DNA of 32,300 nt from Erysipelotrichia bacterium (GTDB lineage Bacteria > Bacillota_I > Bacilli_A > Erysipelotrichales > Erysipelotrichaceae): contig JAAZKG010000112.1 of the NCBI GenBank assembly GCA_012799935.1, positions 1 through 32,300 on the forward strand. Reading direction: 5' to 3'. Shown here piece by piece: positions 1 through 8,482 of the stretch (the first letter of the stretch is position 1; each line of letters opens with the position of its first letter). A program made the position numbers and the translations under genes. The notes under the pieces are model-generated. The model was not told where the DNA came from and did not search any database. It worked only from the letters and a program-made list of their open reading frames with translations.

Positions 1-407
1 GTCATGTCTATCAAAATCAGTATGGTGTTTTAAACAAAGAATTTGATAATAATGCTGATAAATTGCTTTGGCAATTATATACAGAAGGTATTGCCAGATA
101 TTTTGAGAAAAATATTATTGGTAATGTAATTGCTAATTATCAAAATACAAATTCTTGGGAAGTTGGTTTAGGAAAGATGCTTCCACAATTAAAAGAAGAT
201 TTTAAAAAAGATATGTATATATTAAATGATAGATTTACGCAAAGATATTTTGGGGATTGGGTTTCATATAATGGCTATTCAGATGCTGGATATTTTTTGG
301 GCGAAAAGTTTATTAATTATCTTTGTCAAAAAAGATTGTTTAATGATATTTTAGATTTAAGTATTGAAGAGATTAAAACTGAATATGATAATTTCTGTTG
401 CATTTAA
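1..407 (+). CDS. C-terminal part of a putative zinc-dependent peptidase (DUF2268/YjaZ-like), 5' end outside window
   Basis: The frame is open from base 3 and begins HVYQNQYG, so the gene enters from the left edge and the internal TTG at 63 is not its start. The opening H could be the second histidine of an HExxH motif lying just outside the window. About 22 residues later comes W-x-L-Y-T-E-G-I-A-R-Y-F, where a gluzincin-type peptidase would place its third zinc ligand (Glu). The later G-Y-F-L-G-E-K-F-I-N-Y-L segment resembles the C-terminal helix of predicted Zn-dependent proteases of the DUF2268 type. The decisive HExxH is not visible, so the family call is inference. About 134 residues are visible. 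Confidence 0.5.
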   Translation, partial: HVYQNQYGVLNKEFDNNADKLLWQLYTEGIARYFEKNIIGNVIANYQNTNSWEVGLGKMLPQLKEDFKKDMYILNDRFTQRYFGDWVSYNGYSDAGYFLGEKFINYLCQKRLFNDILDLSIEEIKTEYDNFCCI

Positions 408-422
408 TTCTAAAAGGTTCAA

Positions 423-590
423 ATGAAAAGAGATATATCAAAATATCTAATAAAAAATGAATTGTTTATTGACTAGTAACGTTATTGGCATCTTACTTGC
501 TAGTATTATTGGAATAATGCTAACAAACAATTATATAGCCACTATACTGAAATTACTGAATATGGCACATATCCAATATATGGTTTGTAA
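423..590 (+). pseudogene. decayed small gene, possible membrane or exported peptide
   Basis: An AAAAGG Shine-Dalgarno lies 5 bases before ATG 423, which opens a short reading MKRDISKYLIKNELFID and then meets a stop at 474. Protein-like sequence continues in the next frame as a hydrophobic stretch (SNVIGILLASIIGIML, about 476-523). It returns to the first frame as NKQLYSHYTEITEYGTY up to a stop at 588. Two compensating shifts would restore one reading of roughly 55 residues with an N-terminal charged part and one membrane segment. A frame-1 ORF of 66 codons (457-657) covers the middle but has no good ribosome site. I do not recognise the family. Bases 591-713 show nothing else. Confidence 0.33.
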
Positions 591-713
591 TATGGATTAT
601 ATGTATAGTATTGGGATTTTTAATAAAAATTATAATATAAATAAAGAAAAAGTTTAAAGAAATAATATGTAGTTAAAATACAGGTGAAAAACAGAAGCAT
701 TAAGAAAGTATAT

Positions 714-1880
714 CTATATTTTTTTACGATATTCTGTAGGAGTAACTCCTATTATTTGTTTAAAAACACGATTGAAGTGTGAACTAGATGAATAACCAAG
801 ATAATCACTAATCAAGGTAATGCTTTTAGAATTATCCAGTAATAGTTCTTTTGATTTATCTATTTTTATTCTATGGATGTAGTTATTTAAACTAATTCCA
901 GTTTCTTTTTTAAATATAGTAGATAGATAACTTCGTGATACATATAAAGCTTTAGCGATTTCTTCAGTTTTTATTGGTTCGGATATATTTTTAATGATAT
1001 AGAAATAGACATCTTTTGATATTTTAGCTTCAGTAGTTAACTTAATAAGATTGTCAATTTCTTTAGTATAGGCAAACGTCATTTCATAAAACAAGTAATT
1101 TATATCATCAAGGTTATTACAATTTTCACATTTTTGAATAAACAAGTCACTAAGTTTAAAAGATTCATCTACCTTTATTCCACTTTCAATAGCAGCTCGT
1201 GCTATTAGGGTGGTAGTAACAATGAATGTATTTTTTCGATGTCTTAAAAGATTGTCAGAGAGTTTACCACTTCTTAATGTGGGAGCCTGTTTTGCCCATT
1301 TTTCCAGTGTTTGTAAATCGCCTGTTTTAACAATTTCCAATATCTGTTTTTCGATATTATAGCCCTTATAAGCATCAGCTGAACTTGAATCCTGGTGATA
1401 ATCAATCCTTTCTGAAATTGGTGATTCTTTAAGATGAAAATCAGAGATACTCAGTTTATCGCCATTAAGAATATGATTTATTGTACACATCATTTGAATC
1501 ATACTTTCTAAAGGCATAGGAACAATTGATAAAATAAAGTCTGAGAAATTTCCATAGTCTTTATTGGTAATATTAAGTTGAAAAGCTAAATCTTTAATTT
1601 GTTGGTTATCTAAAGGGTTTTCTCTACCAGGTCCAATAACAATCACAATCTCATTGGATTTAATAATTCCGTAATATTCATAGCGTTCAGTAAGAAAATA
1701 TGAAACATTTTCTTCTTTTTTTAGTAGAACATCAATATAGAGGTCTGCGGGGTCAACTAAAAAATCTACAACAGAAAATCTTCTTTTTAGTTGGCTATTT
1801 TCATATATTCTGATAGGTAGACCGGACATATCTGTCATTTTGCTACAAAGATATTCCAAATCAAAAGTAAGCGTTTTCAT
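714..1880 (-). CDS. AraC-family transcriptional regulator of the rhamnoside operon
   Basis: A 388-residue protein. The last ~100 residues form a typical AraC double helix-turn-helix: a first helix-turn-helix E-E-I-A-K-A-L-Y-V-S-R-S-Y-L-S-T-I-F-K, then the second with the family signature D-Y-L-G-Y-S-S-S-S-H-F-N-R-V-F-K and the ending G-V-T-P-T-E-Y-R. The first ~280 residues are an unassigned sensor region. It is transcribed away from the transporter-glycosidase operon, and a perfect 14-bp direct repeat sits in the 91-bp gap, so it most likely activates that operon in response to a rhamnose-type ligand and may regulate itself. Oddly, no Shine-Dalgarno is visible before ATG 1880, where the repeat occupies the leader. 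The ligand is inferred from neighbours only. Confidence 0.88.
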   Translation of the reverse strand: MKTLTFDLEYLCSKMTDMSGLPIRIYENSQLKRRFSVVDFLVDPADLYIDVLLKKEENVSYFLTERYEYYGIIKSNEIVIVIGPGRENPLDNQQIKDLAFQLNITNKDYGNFSDFILSIVPMPLESMIQMMCTINHILNGDKLSISDFHLKESPISERIDYHQDSSSADAYKGYNIEKQILEIVKTGDLQTLEKWAKQAPTLRSGKLSDNLLRHRKNTFIVTTTLIARAAIESGIKVDESFKLSDLFIQKCENCNNLDDINYLFYEMTFAYTKEIDNLIKLTTEAKISKDVYFYIIKNISEPIKTEEIAKALYVSRSYLSTIFKKETGISLNNYIHRIKIDKSKELLLDNSKSITLISDYLGYSSSSHFNRVFKQIIGVTPTEYRKKI

Positions 1881-1881
1881 T

Positions 1882-1915
1882 ATAAAACAAATATATCAAA
1901 AATAAAACAAATATA
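1882..1915. promoter_or_regulatory. tandem 14-bp direct repeat, likely AraC-type operator
   Basis: ATAAAACAAATATA occurs at 1882-1895 and again, identical, at 1902-1915. The 20-bp period, about two helical turns, is what AraC-family dimers use for half-sites. The downstream copy ends ten bases before the TTGACT -35 of the transporter operon, the geometry of an activator contacting polymerase. The upstream copy begins two bases from the start codon of the regulator gene. Confidence 0.65.
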
Positions 1916-1925
1916 CAAGAAAGTG

Positions 1926-1953
1926 TTGACTTTTATGTTTTATCATATAGATG
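1926..1953 (+). promoter_or_regulatory. activator-dependent promoter of the rhamnoside operon
   Basis: TTGACT at 1926-1931 is a good -35. The -10 is poor: TAGATG (1948-1953, 16-bp spacer) or TATAGA (1946-1951, 14-bp spacer). A strong -35 with a weak -10 directly behind the direct repeats fits a promoter that needs an activator. The mRNA leader would be short, with GAGGG at 1959-1963 serving the ATG at 1972. Confidence 0.45.
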
Positions 1954-1971
1954 TAAAAGAGGGATAATAAT

Positions 1972-3441
1972 ATGAAAAAACAATTTATGAAAAACAGTAT
2001 CTTTGAAAAACCATATATGAATTCAAAAATCACAACTGAAGAAATGACTATGAAGGAAAAGATTCTTGGATTTTTGGTTGGTCCATTTGGCATGCTATCT
2101 TTGCAAGCAGTTATTAATCAGCTTGCTGAATTATACTATACCGAGATTTTCTATATTGATCAGATATTTAAAGTAGGTACATATCTGGTAATGTCTTGGG
2201 TCACAAAGATAGTATCCATCTTAGCAGGTTTACTGGTAGCTTACATTGTAGAACATAGTTCTTCATCGCAAGGAAAAATCAGACCTTTTGTTTTAATTGG
2301 CCAATTGTTGTGTGCTTTTTCTGGTTTTTTTATGTTTTTGATTCCAGAAATTGGACAGGTTGGAAAGCTTATCTGGGTTTATATTTTTAATATTCTATAT
2401 AATGGTTTTGGTATAACAATGTTCATGTTAAGAAAAAATATGATTACTCTGGCTACTAGAAATCAAAATGATCGTAATCAAATTAATTTATTTGATAGAG
2501 TATCTAATTTTATGCTGGTAGGTGTAGCAGTTACCCTGGTTGTTGGTTCAATTTTGTACTATACTATGCTTCACGGTTATCCAAAAGAAAACTGGCTTCT
2601 GATTATTGGAGTTATTGCTTTTTTCAGCATCCCATTATCATTTATTAACTATTTTTATACCAAAGAAAGAGTTACTTTGGAGGCTGAAGATATTGAAGGA
2701 GCTATATATAATAAGGAACATAGTACAGATTGGAAGAAGTTTTTAGATTTATTCAAATGTAAGTATTGGAATATGGCTTTTGCGATTACAACTTTAAATT
2801 TGATTGTTGCTAATTTACAAGGTTATAATCTAAACACCAACTTTTGTACGGTAATATTAGGTGCCAATGCTCAAAATAATTATAATTTATTCTATACAAT
2901 AGCATCAGGTTTACCGATGGGTATAGGCATTTTGATAATCTATCCATTAAGCAAGAAGTTTACTATCCGCAAGACCACAATGGCTTTTACATTGATTTCT
3001 ATTATTGGTTGTATAATGGGACTTTTTGTCAAAGATAATTTTACTGGTGCTGTTATTGCATTTTTCATCAATAATGTTGGAACTTTAGCCAGTGTTTATG
3101 TTTTAGATTCACTCCTTTTATCTGCTAATGATGAAGTAGAATATAAATTTCATTTTAGACCTGAAGGAACGGTTGCTTTAGCAGTAACTACTGCAATTGC
3201 CACCATAATTTCAGGAGCTTTTGCAGGAGCATATGAAACAGGTTTAAGTTTTTTTGGTTATCAAGCTCATCTTGGCGTAAATCAATCACAAGGAGTTATT
3301 AACTGGTTATATTTTGTTAGATATATAGTTCCGATTGCTCACTATGTCACTGTATTTGTCATTTTGTATTTTATGGATTTAGAAGAAAAACTTCCGCAAA
3401 TGCAAAAAGAAATTCGTGCTAGAAAGACTATTGAAAAATAA
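1972..3441 (+). CDS. GPH-family sugar:cation symporter (MFS)
   Basis: A 489-residue polytopic membrane protein with about twelve hydrophobic segments. Its general layout is that of glycoside-pentoside-hexuronide:cation symporters (MelB/XylP/YicJ type), including an N-terminal L-G-F-L-V-G-P-F-G-M segment, an FDRVSNF loop and a charged central loop after Y-F-Y-T-K-E-R. GAGGG lies 8 bases before ATG 1972. It is first in an operon with a rhamnosidase, a beta-glucosidase and rhamnose catabolic genes, so the probable cargo is a rhamnose-containing glycoside or rhamnose itself. The nearest alternative would be another oligosaccharide. The cargo is inferred from context; the family is seen from fold and length. 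Confidence 0.85.
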   Translation: MKKQFMKNSIFEKPYMNSKITTEEMTMKEKILGFLVGPFGMLSLQAVINQLAELYYTEIFYIDQIFKVGTYLVMSWVTKIVSILAGLLVAYIVEHSSSSQGKIRPFVLIGQLLCAFSGFFMFLIPEIGQVGKLIWVYIFNILYNGFGITMFMLRKNMITLATRNQNDRNQINLFDRVSNFMLVGVAVTLVVGSILYYTMLHGYPKENWLLIIGVIAFFSIPLSFINYFYTKERVTLEAEDIEGAIYNKEHSTDWKKFLDLFKCKYWNMAFAITTLNLIVANLQGYNLNTNFCTVILGANAQNNYNLFYTIASGLPMGIGILIIYPLSKKFTIRKTTMAFTLISIIGCIMGLFVKDNFTGAVIAFFINNVGTLASVYVLDSLLLSANDEVEYKFHFRPEGTVALAVTTAIATIISGAFAGAYETGLSFFGYQAHLGVNQSQGVINWLYFVRYIVPIAHYVTVFVILYFMDLEEKLPQMQKEIRARKTIEK

Positions 3442-3472
3442 AACCAATAGCTATTCTAAAGGAGATCTTAAG

Positions 3473-6031
3473 ATGAAAGTAATAAGACTAAAAACCGAAT
3501 ATTTAACTAATCCGATTGGTATTAATATTACTTCTCCGCATCTTTTCTGGAATGTAGAAGGATGTATTAAACAGAGCGCTTATCAAGTAATTGCCAAAGA
3601 TGAAAATGACAGGTTGCTTGTTGATACTGGCAAAGTAAATAGTTCCTCGATGAATTATGTTTGGAAAGAAAAACCAGTAAACTATTGTACCAGAGTAAAC
3701 TGGAAGGTAAGAGTGTTTGATGAAAATGATAATGTTTCGGATTATGCAAAAGCTTACTTTGAAATAGGTTTACCTGAAAATAAAAAATGGCCAGCTAAAT
3801 GGATTACTGGCAATTATCAGATTAACAAGAAAAATCGTTATCCTGTTGATTGTTTTAAAAAAGAATTTGAATGTGAAAAGATAAAAAAAGCTAGATTATA
3901 TATTACTGCCTGTGGATTATATGAAGCTAGCATAAATGGTAAAAAAGTTGGAGATGCTGTAATGACTCCAGGTATTACTGATTATCGTAAAAAGGTTCAT
4001 TATCAAAGTTATGATGTTACTGATTATTTAAAACAGGGAAGTAATTTTATAGAAGTATTGCTGGCAGATGGTTGGTATCGTGGTTCAGTTGGTTCTTGGG
4101 GTTTAAGAAATCAATATGGTAAAGAAACAAAAATATTGGCTCAACTGATTATAGAGTATAATAATGGTAGAAAAGAAACCATTATTACCGATAAAAGCTG
4201 GAGCTGGTCTAATAATAGCAGTATTCGTTTTGCGGATAATAAAGATGGTGAGATTGTTGATGCTAATATGATGGTTTTTTATAGTGATTATGCTAAAGAA
4301 ACAACTCATAATGTCATTCCAACCGCTTCCAATAATGTTTTGGTAAAGGAGCATGAACACTTTAAACCAAAACTGATTGTTACTCCAAAGGGCAAAAAGG
4401 TTTTAGATTTTAGTCAAAATATAGCTGGATATATCAGTTTTAAAGTTAATGCAAAAGCTGGACAAAGAGTATATCTGCGCTTTGGTGAAATGCTAGATTT
4501 TGATGGTGAGTTTACTCAAAGAAACATCCAATTAAAAACGAAAAATAAAACAACCCCTTTACAGGAAATTAAATATATCTGTAAGGAAGGGTTAAATGAA
4601 TATAAGACTAAATTTGCAATTTTTGGGTTTCAATATGTACTGGTAGAAACTGAAATAGATTTTAATCAGAATGATTTTACTTCAATTGCTGTATACAGTG
4701 ATATGGAGCAGACTGGTTGGTTTGATAGTTCTAATAAATTATTAAATCAATTCTTTAAAGCCACTATCTGGAGCACTAAAGGTAATAGTAATGATCTTCC
4801 AACTGATTGTCCGACTAGGGAAAGACATGGTTGGACTGGTGATGCTCAGATTTTCTGCAATACCGCTTCATACCTTTTTGATTATAAAACATTTGCAGAA
4901 AAATTTATCAAAGATATGTATAGTTGGCAAAGAAAAGATGGTTGTTTGCCACATATCGTTCCTGATGGAGGAGCTGACTTCTATATGTATGCGATGAATG
5001 GTTCAAATGGTTGGGCTGATGCTGGAATTATCATGCCTTATGTACTATACAAGAAATATAATGATAAAGATATTTTAAAAAGATATCTTAAAGGTATGAG
5101 AAAATATGCTAGATTCATACAGAAAAGGTTTGGTAGTTTTTATCCAACAGCTAAAAAATTGAATTTAAATAAAAAAGAAAAAAAATTTATCAATAATGCT
5201 GGACAGCACTATGGTGAGTGGGCTGAACCTGAAGATGTTCATAAGATGCAGTGGAAAGATTGTGTAATTACTCATCCAGAAACAGCTACATCTTATTCTA
5301 TCTATATAATGGATTTAATGAGTGAAATTGAAATGGTGCTAGACAATTATGAAGAAGCTGTAGCTTATAAAAAATTCGCCGATAAATGTCGCAATTCTTA
5401 TCAAGCTTTAAGAGAAAAATGTCAGAATTATACTTTGGATACTAATCGACAAGCTAGACTTGTCAGGCCATTGTATTTTAATTTATTAAATGAAAAACAG
5501 AAAGAATATGCTGAAAAAAGATTAATTCAAGCTTTGGATAATTACGGTTGGAGACTGGGAACAGGTTTTTTATCAACACCCCTTATTCTATATGTGCTTG
5601 AAAAAATTGATAAGGAATATGCTTATAGATTGTTAGAAAATGAAGAACTACCAGGTTGGCTATCTATGCCAAAACATAAAGCTACAACTATCTGGGAAGC
5701 TTGGGAGGGCAATGCTAACTCTAATGTAGGTTTATGTTCCTTAAACCATTATTCTAAAGGTGCAGTCTGTAGCTGGTTATTTGAATCAATGTGTGGCATC
5801 AATGTTTCTTGTGAAAACCACTTTGTGATTAAACCTGTGCCAGGTGGTAATTTCAATTATGCTAATGCCCAGTATCAAAGTATCTATGGACTGGTTAAAT
5901 CAGGTTGGCAGAAAACTGCTGATGGATATAAATATACTATCAAAATACCATCTAATTGCACTGCCAAGGTAATTCTTCCCAGCGGAAAAATATACACTCA
6001 GCAGGCAGGCGTAACAATTTATGAAGAATAA
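3473..6031 (+). CDS. alpha-L-rhamnosidase, GH78
   Basis: An 852-residue protein starting at ATG 3473, which has AAAGGAG 6-7 bases upstream; the in-frame GTG at 3416 lies inside the transporter gene. It shows the GH78 plan: N-terminal beta domains beginning R-L-K-T-E-Y-L-T-N-P-I-G-I, the W-I-T-G segment, then the catalytic (alpha/alpha)6 barrel. The signature D445-C-P-T-R-E-R-H-G-W-T-G-D457 is clear and contains the family's catalytic acids (D445, E450, D457 region). The W-E742-A-W-E745-G motif later supplies the likely general base. There is no signal peptide, so it hydrolyses terminal alpha-L-rhamnose from glycosides inside the cell after uptake by the neighbouring symporter. Typical GH78 substrates include rutinosides and neohesperidosides; which one is used here is not visible. 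Confidence 0.93.
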   Translation: MKVIRLKTEYLTNPIGINITSPHLFWNVEGCIKQSAYQVIAKDENDRLLVDTGKVNSSSMNYVWKEKPVNYCTRVNWKVRVFDENDNVSDYAKAYFEIGLPENKKWPAKWITGNYQINKKNRYPVDCFKKEFECEKIKKARLYITACGLYEASINGKKVGDAVMTPGITDYRKKVHYQSYDVTDYLKQGSNFIEVLLADGWYRGSVGSWGLRNQYGKETKILAQLIIEYNNGRKETIITDKSWSWSNNSSIRFADNKDGEIVDANMMVFYSDYAKETTHNVIPTASNNVLVKEHEHFKPKLIVTPKGKKVLDFSQNIAGYISFKVNAKAGQRVYLRFGEMLDFDGEFTQRNIQLKTKNKTTPLQEIKYICKEGLNEYKTKFAIFGFQYVLVETEIDFNQNDFTSIAVYSDMEQTGWFDSSNKLLNQFFKATIWSTKGNSNDLPTDCPTRERHGWTGDAQIFCNTASYLFDYKTFAEKFIKDMYSWQRKDGCLPHIVPDGGADFYMYAMNGSNGWADAGIIMPYVLYKKYNDKDILKRYLKGMRKYARFIQKRFGSFYPTAKKLNLNKKEKKFINNAGQHYGEWAEPEDVHKMQWKDCVITHPETATSYSIYIMDLMSEIEMVLDNYEEAVAYKKFADKCRNSYQALREKCQNYTLDTNRQARLVRPLYFNLLNEKQKEYAEKRLIQALDNYGWRLGTGFLSTPLILYVLEKIDKEYAYRLLENEELPGWLSMPKHKATTIWEAWEGNANSNVGLCSLNHYSKGAVCSWLFESMCGINVSCENHFVIKPVPGGNFNYANAQYQSIYGLVKSGWQKTADGYKYTIKIPSNCTAKVILPSGKIYTQQAGVTIYEE

Positions 6032-6066
6032 TCAAATACTCTTTATTTGAGGAAAGGATAAATAAT

Positions 6067-8418
6067 ATGAAGATAAAAGAAATATTAACTAAAATGACTT
6101 TGCAGGAAAAAGTCCAGCTATGTGTCGGTAAATCTTTTTGGGAAACCAAAAAATTTGAGAAATATGGTATTCCTTCTTTCTTTATGTGCGATGGTCCTGC
6201 AGGACTTAGAAAACAGCAGTTAGGAAGTGGTACTGATATGTTGGGGATTAATGATTCCCTGCCAGCAACCTGTTTTCCATCAGCAGTATCGACAGCAAAT
6301 ACTTGGAACAAAGAGCTACTATATCAAATGGGGAAAGCTATTGGCGAAGAAGCCCGAGATCAAGATGTAGCATTAGTGTTAGGTCCAGGAATCAACATTA
6401 AAAGAAACCCACTGTGTGGAAGAAATTTTGAATACTTTAGTGAGGATCCATTGCAAACAGGTCTATTAGCAGCTGAATTTGTCAAAGGTTTGCAGTCACA
6501 GGGAGTTGGTTGTTCATTAAAGCACTTTGCTTGTAATTCACAAGAAAAAAACCGTTTACTTTCAGATAGTGTTATTGATGAAAGGACATTAAGAGAAATC
6601 TATCTCAAGGCTTTTGAAATTGTAGTAAAAACTGCTAATCCAATAACTGTAATGAGTGCCTATAATAAAATTAATGGTGTTTATTGTAGTGACAATAAAA
6701 AACTATTAAATGATATTTTAAGAGAAGAATGGGGTTTTAATGGTTTAGTAGTGACAGATTGGGGGGGAATGAATAATCGTATTAAAGCTTTTATCGCTGG
6801 CAATGACTTAATGATGCCAGGAGGCAGTGATTATATGGAAAAAGATGTGATTGAAGCAGTCAATAAAGGAGAGTTAAGTGAAGAATATATTGATAAGTGC
6901 TGTGAAAGAATCATAAAAATAGCATTAAAGGCAAAAGAACTATTTAAAAATGAATATAAAGCTGATTATAATAAAAATCATAAGTTAGCTGTAAAAATAG
7001 CTGAAGAGGGTGCGGTATTACTTAAAAATGAAAATAATATTTTGCCTTTGAAAGAAGATAAGAAAATTCTTATTGTCGGTGATATGGCAAAATCTGTTCG
7101 TTATCAAGGTTCTGGAAGTAGCCATGTTAATCCAACAAACTTAGAGCATCCAATTGATTACTTAGGTAAGTATCAGTATGCTCAAGGTTGTGATACTGAT
7201 GGCGAGACAACTGAAGAATTACTTTCTGATTTACATACAAAAGCAAAAGAAGCTGATGCTGTGGTTGTTTTTGCTGGTTTACCAAGCAAGTATGAGTCAG
7301 AGGGATTTGATAGAGAACATATGAAAATGCCAAAAGGGCATATTGAGATGATTGAAACAGCAGCTAAAGCTAATGAAAATACAATTGTGGTACTTTTATG
7401 TGGCAGTGCGGTAGAGTGTCCATGGACAGATGATGCTAAGGCAATTCTGTACATGGGCTTGCCAGGACAAGGGGCAGGTCAGGCATGTTATAATTTGCTG
7501 TTTGGAAAAATAAATCCATCAGGAAAACTATCGGAAAGTTGGTCATATAGTTATAGTGATGTTGTCTCATCTTCTTATTATTCTAAGAGCAGAGATGCTT
7601 TATATTTAGAAAGCATTTATGTTGGCTATCGTTATTATGACAAGGCTGATATTAAAGTTAGATGGCCATATGGTTATGGCTTAAGCTATAGCAGTTTTAA
7701 ACTTGATAATTTTAAAATAAGTGATAATAAAGTTAAAGTGAAAGTTATTAATACTGGCAAATATGCTGGCAGTGAAGTAGTACAATTATATGTTGGCCAA
7801 AACAATCCTACATTACATCGACCTTTAAGAGAATTAAAACATTTTGAAAAAGTGAGTTTAAATCCTGGTGAATCAAAAGAAGTTATTTTTGAATTAACAG
7901 ATAATGATTTTGCGGTTTGGGATAATTCCTTTAAAAAGGTTAAAGGTAATTATCGTATAGAAATAGGTACATCAAGTCGAGATATTTATTTCCATAAGGA
8001 TGTTGATATTGATGGAGAAATGGTAAATATACCACAGTGGCAAAAGGACAGTTGGTACGAAAATTGTAAAGGAAGTATCAATCAAACACAGTGGGAAAAA
8101 ATGCTGGGTCGAAGGTATGAACCAGTAAAACTTATAAAAGGGCAATTTACAATGGATAATTCTGTTGCAGAGATGAAAGAGCATTCTTGGATTATGAAGA
8201 TAATTTATAAAGCTGTTGAAAAGGTAATTTCTAAAGGTTTTGATGGAAAAATTGATTACAATAATCCTGATTTTGTGATGTTAATGAATTCCAGTGCTGG
8301 AGCACCTTTAAGATCAATGCAAATAAGCGGTGGGATTAATGGTGGTGTCTTTAAAGGGTTGGTGGAAATGGCTAATGGTCATTTTATTAAAGGCATAATA
8401 AAAATGATAAAAGGTTAA
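6067..8418 (+). CDS. beta-glucosidase-like glycoside hydrolase, GH3
   Basis: A 783-residue cytoplasmic GH3 enzyme with GAGGAAAGGA before ATG 6067. Domain order: TIM-barrel N-domain (M-C-D-G-P-A-G-L-R near residue 40, K-H-F-A-C-N-S-Q-E substrate loop), the nucleophile Asp231 in V-V-T-D-W-G-G-M, the alpha/beta C-domain (G-S-G-S-S-H-V-N), then a fibronectin-III-like domain (V-V-Q-L-Y-V-G-Q). About 150 further residues at the C-terminus lie outside the usual domains and I do not recognise them. It sits 35 bp after the rhamnosidase, so it probably removes the beta-linked glucose left once rhamnose is gone. Specificity inside GH3 (glucose, xylose, others) cannot be read directly. Confidence 0.9.
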   Translation: MKIKEILTKMTLQEKVQLCVGKSFWETKKFEKYGIPSFFMCDGPAGLRKQQLGSGTDMLGINDSLPATCFPSAVSTANTWNKELLYQMGKAIGEEARDQDVALVLGPGINIKRNPLCGRNFEYFSEDPLQTGLLAAEFVKGLQSQGVGCSLKHFACNSQEKNRLLSDSVIDERTLREIYLKAFEIVVKTANPITVMSAYNKINGVYCSDNKKLLNDILREEWGFNGLVVTDWGGMNNRIKAFIAGNDLMMPGGSDYMEKDVIEAVNKGELSEEYIDKCCERIIKIALKAKELFKNEYKADYNKNHKLAVKIAEEGAVLLKNENNILPLKEDKKILIVGDMAKSVRYQGSGSSHVNPTNLEHPIDYLGKYQYAQGCDTDGETTEELLSDLHTKAKEADAVVVFAGLPSKYESEGFDREHMKMPKGHIEMIETAAKANENTIVVLLCGSAVECPWTDDAKAILYMGLPGQGAGQACYNLLFGKINPSGKLSESWSYSYSDVVSSSYYSKSRDALYLESIYVGYRYYDKADIKVRWPYGYGLSYSSFKLDNFKISDNKVKVKVINTGKYAGSEVVQLYVGQNNPTLHRPLRELKHFEKVSLNPGESKEVIFELTDNDFAVWDNSFKKVKGNYRIEIGTSSRDIYFHKDVDIDGEMVNIPQWQKDSWYENCKGSINQTQWEKMLGRRYEPVKLIKGQFTMDNSVAEMKEHSWIMKIIYKAVEKVISKGFDGKIDYNNPDFVMLMNSSAGAPLRSMQISGGINGGVFKGLVEMANGHFIKGIIKMIKG

Positions 8419-8482
8419 AGATAAGCAACAAGGGGTAAATATAATTTGTAATAAGTTATAAAGAAAGTTTGAGGGATAAATA

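Noticed and set aside
457-657. 66-codon ORF as an intact gene
   Set aside because: No ribosome site, and coding-like sequence switches to other frames on both sides; treated as part of a decayed gene.
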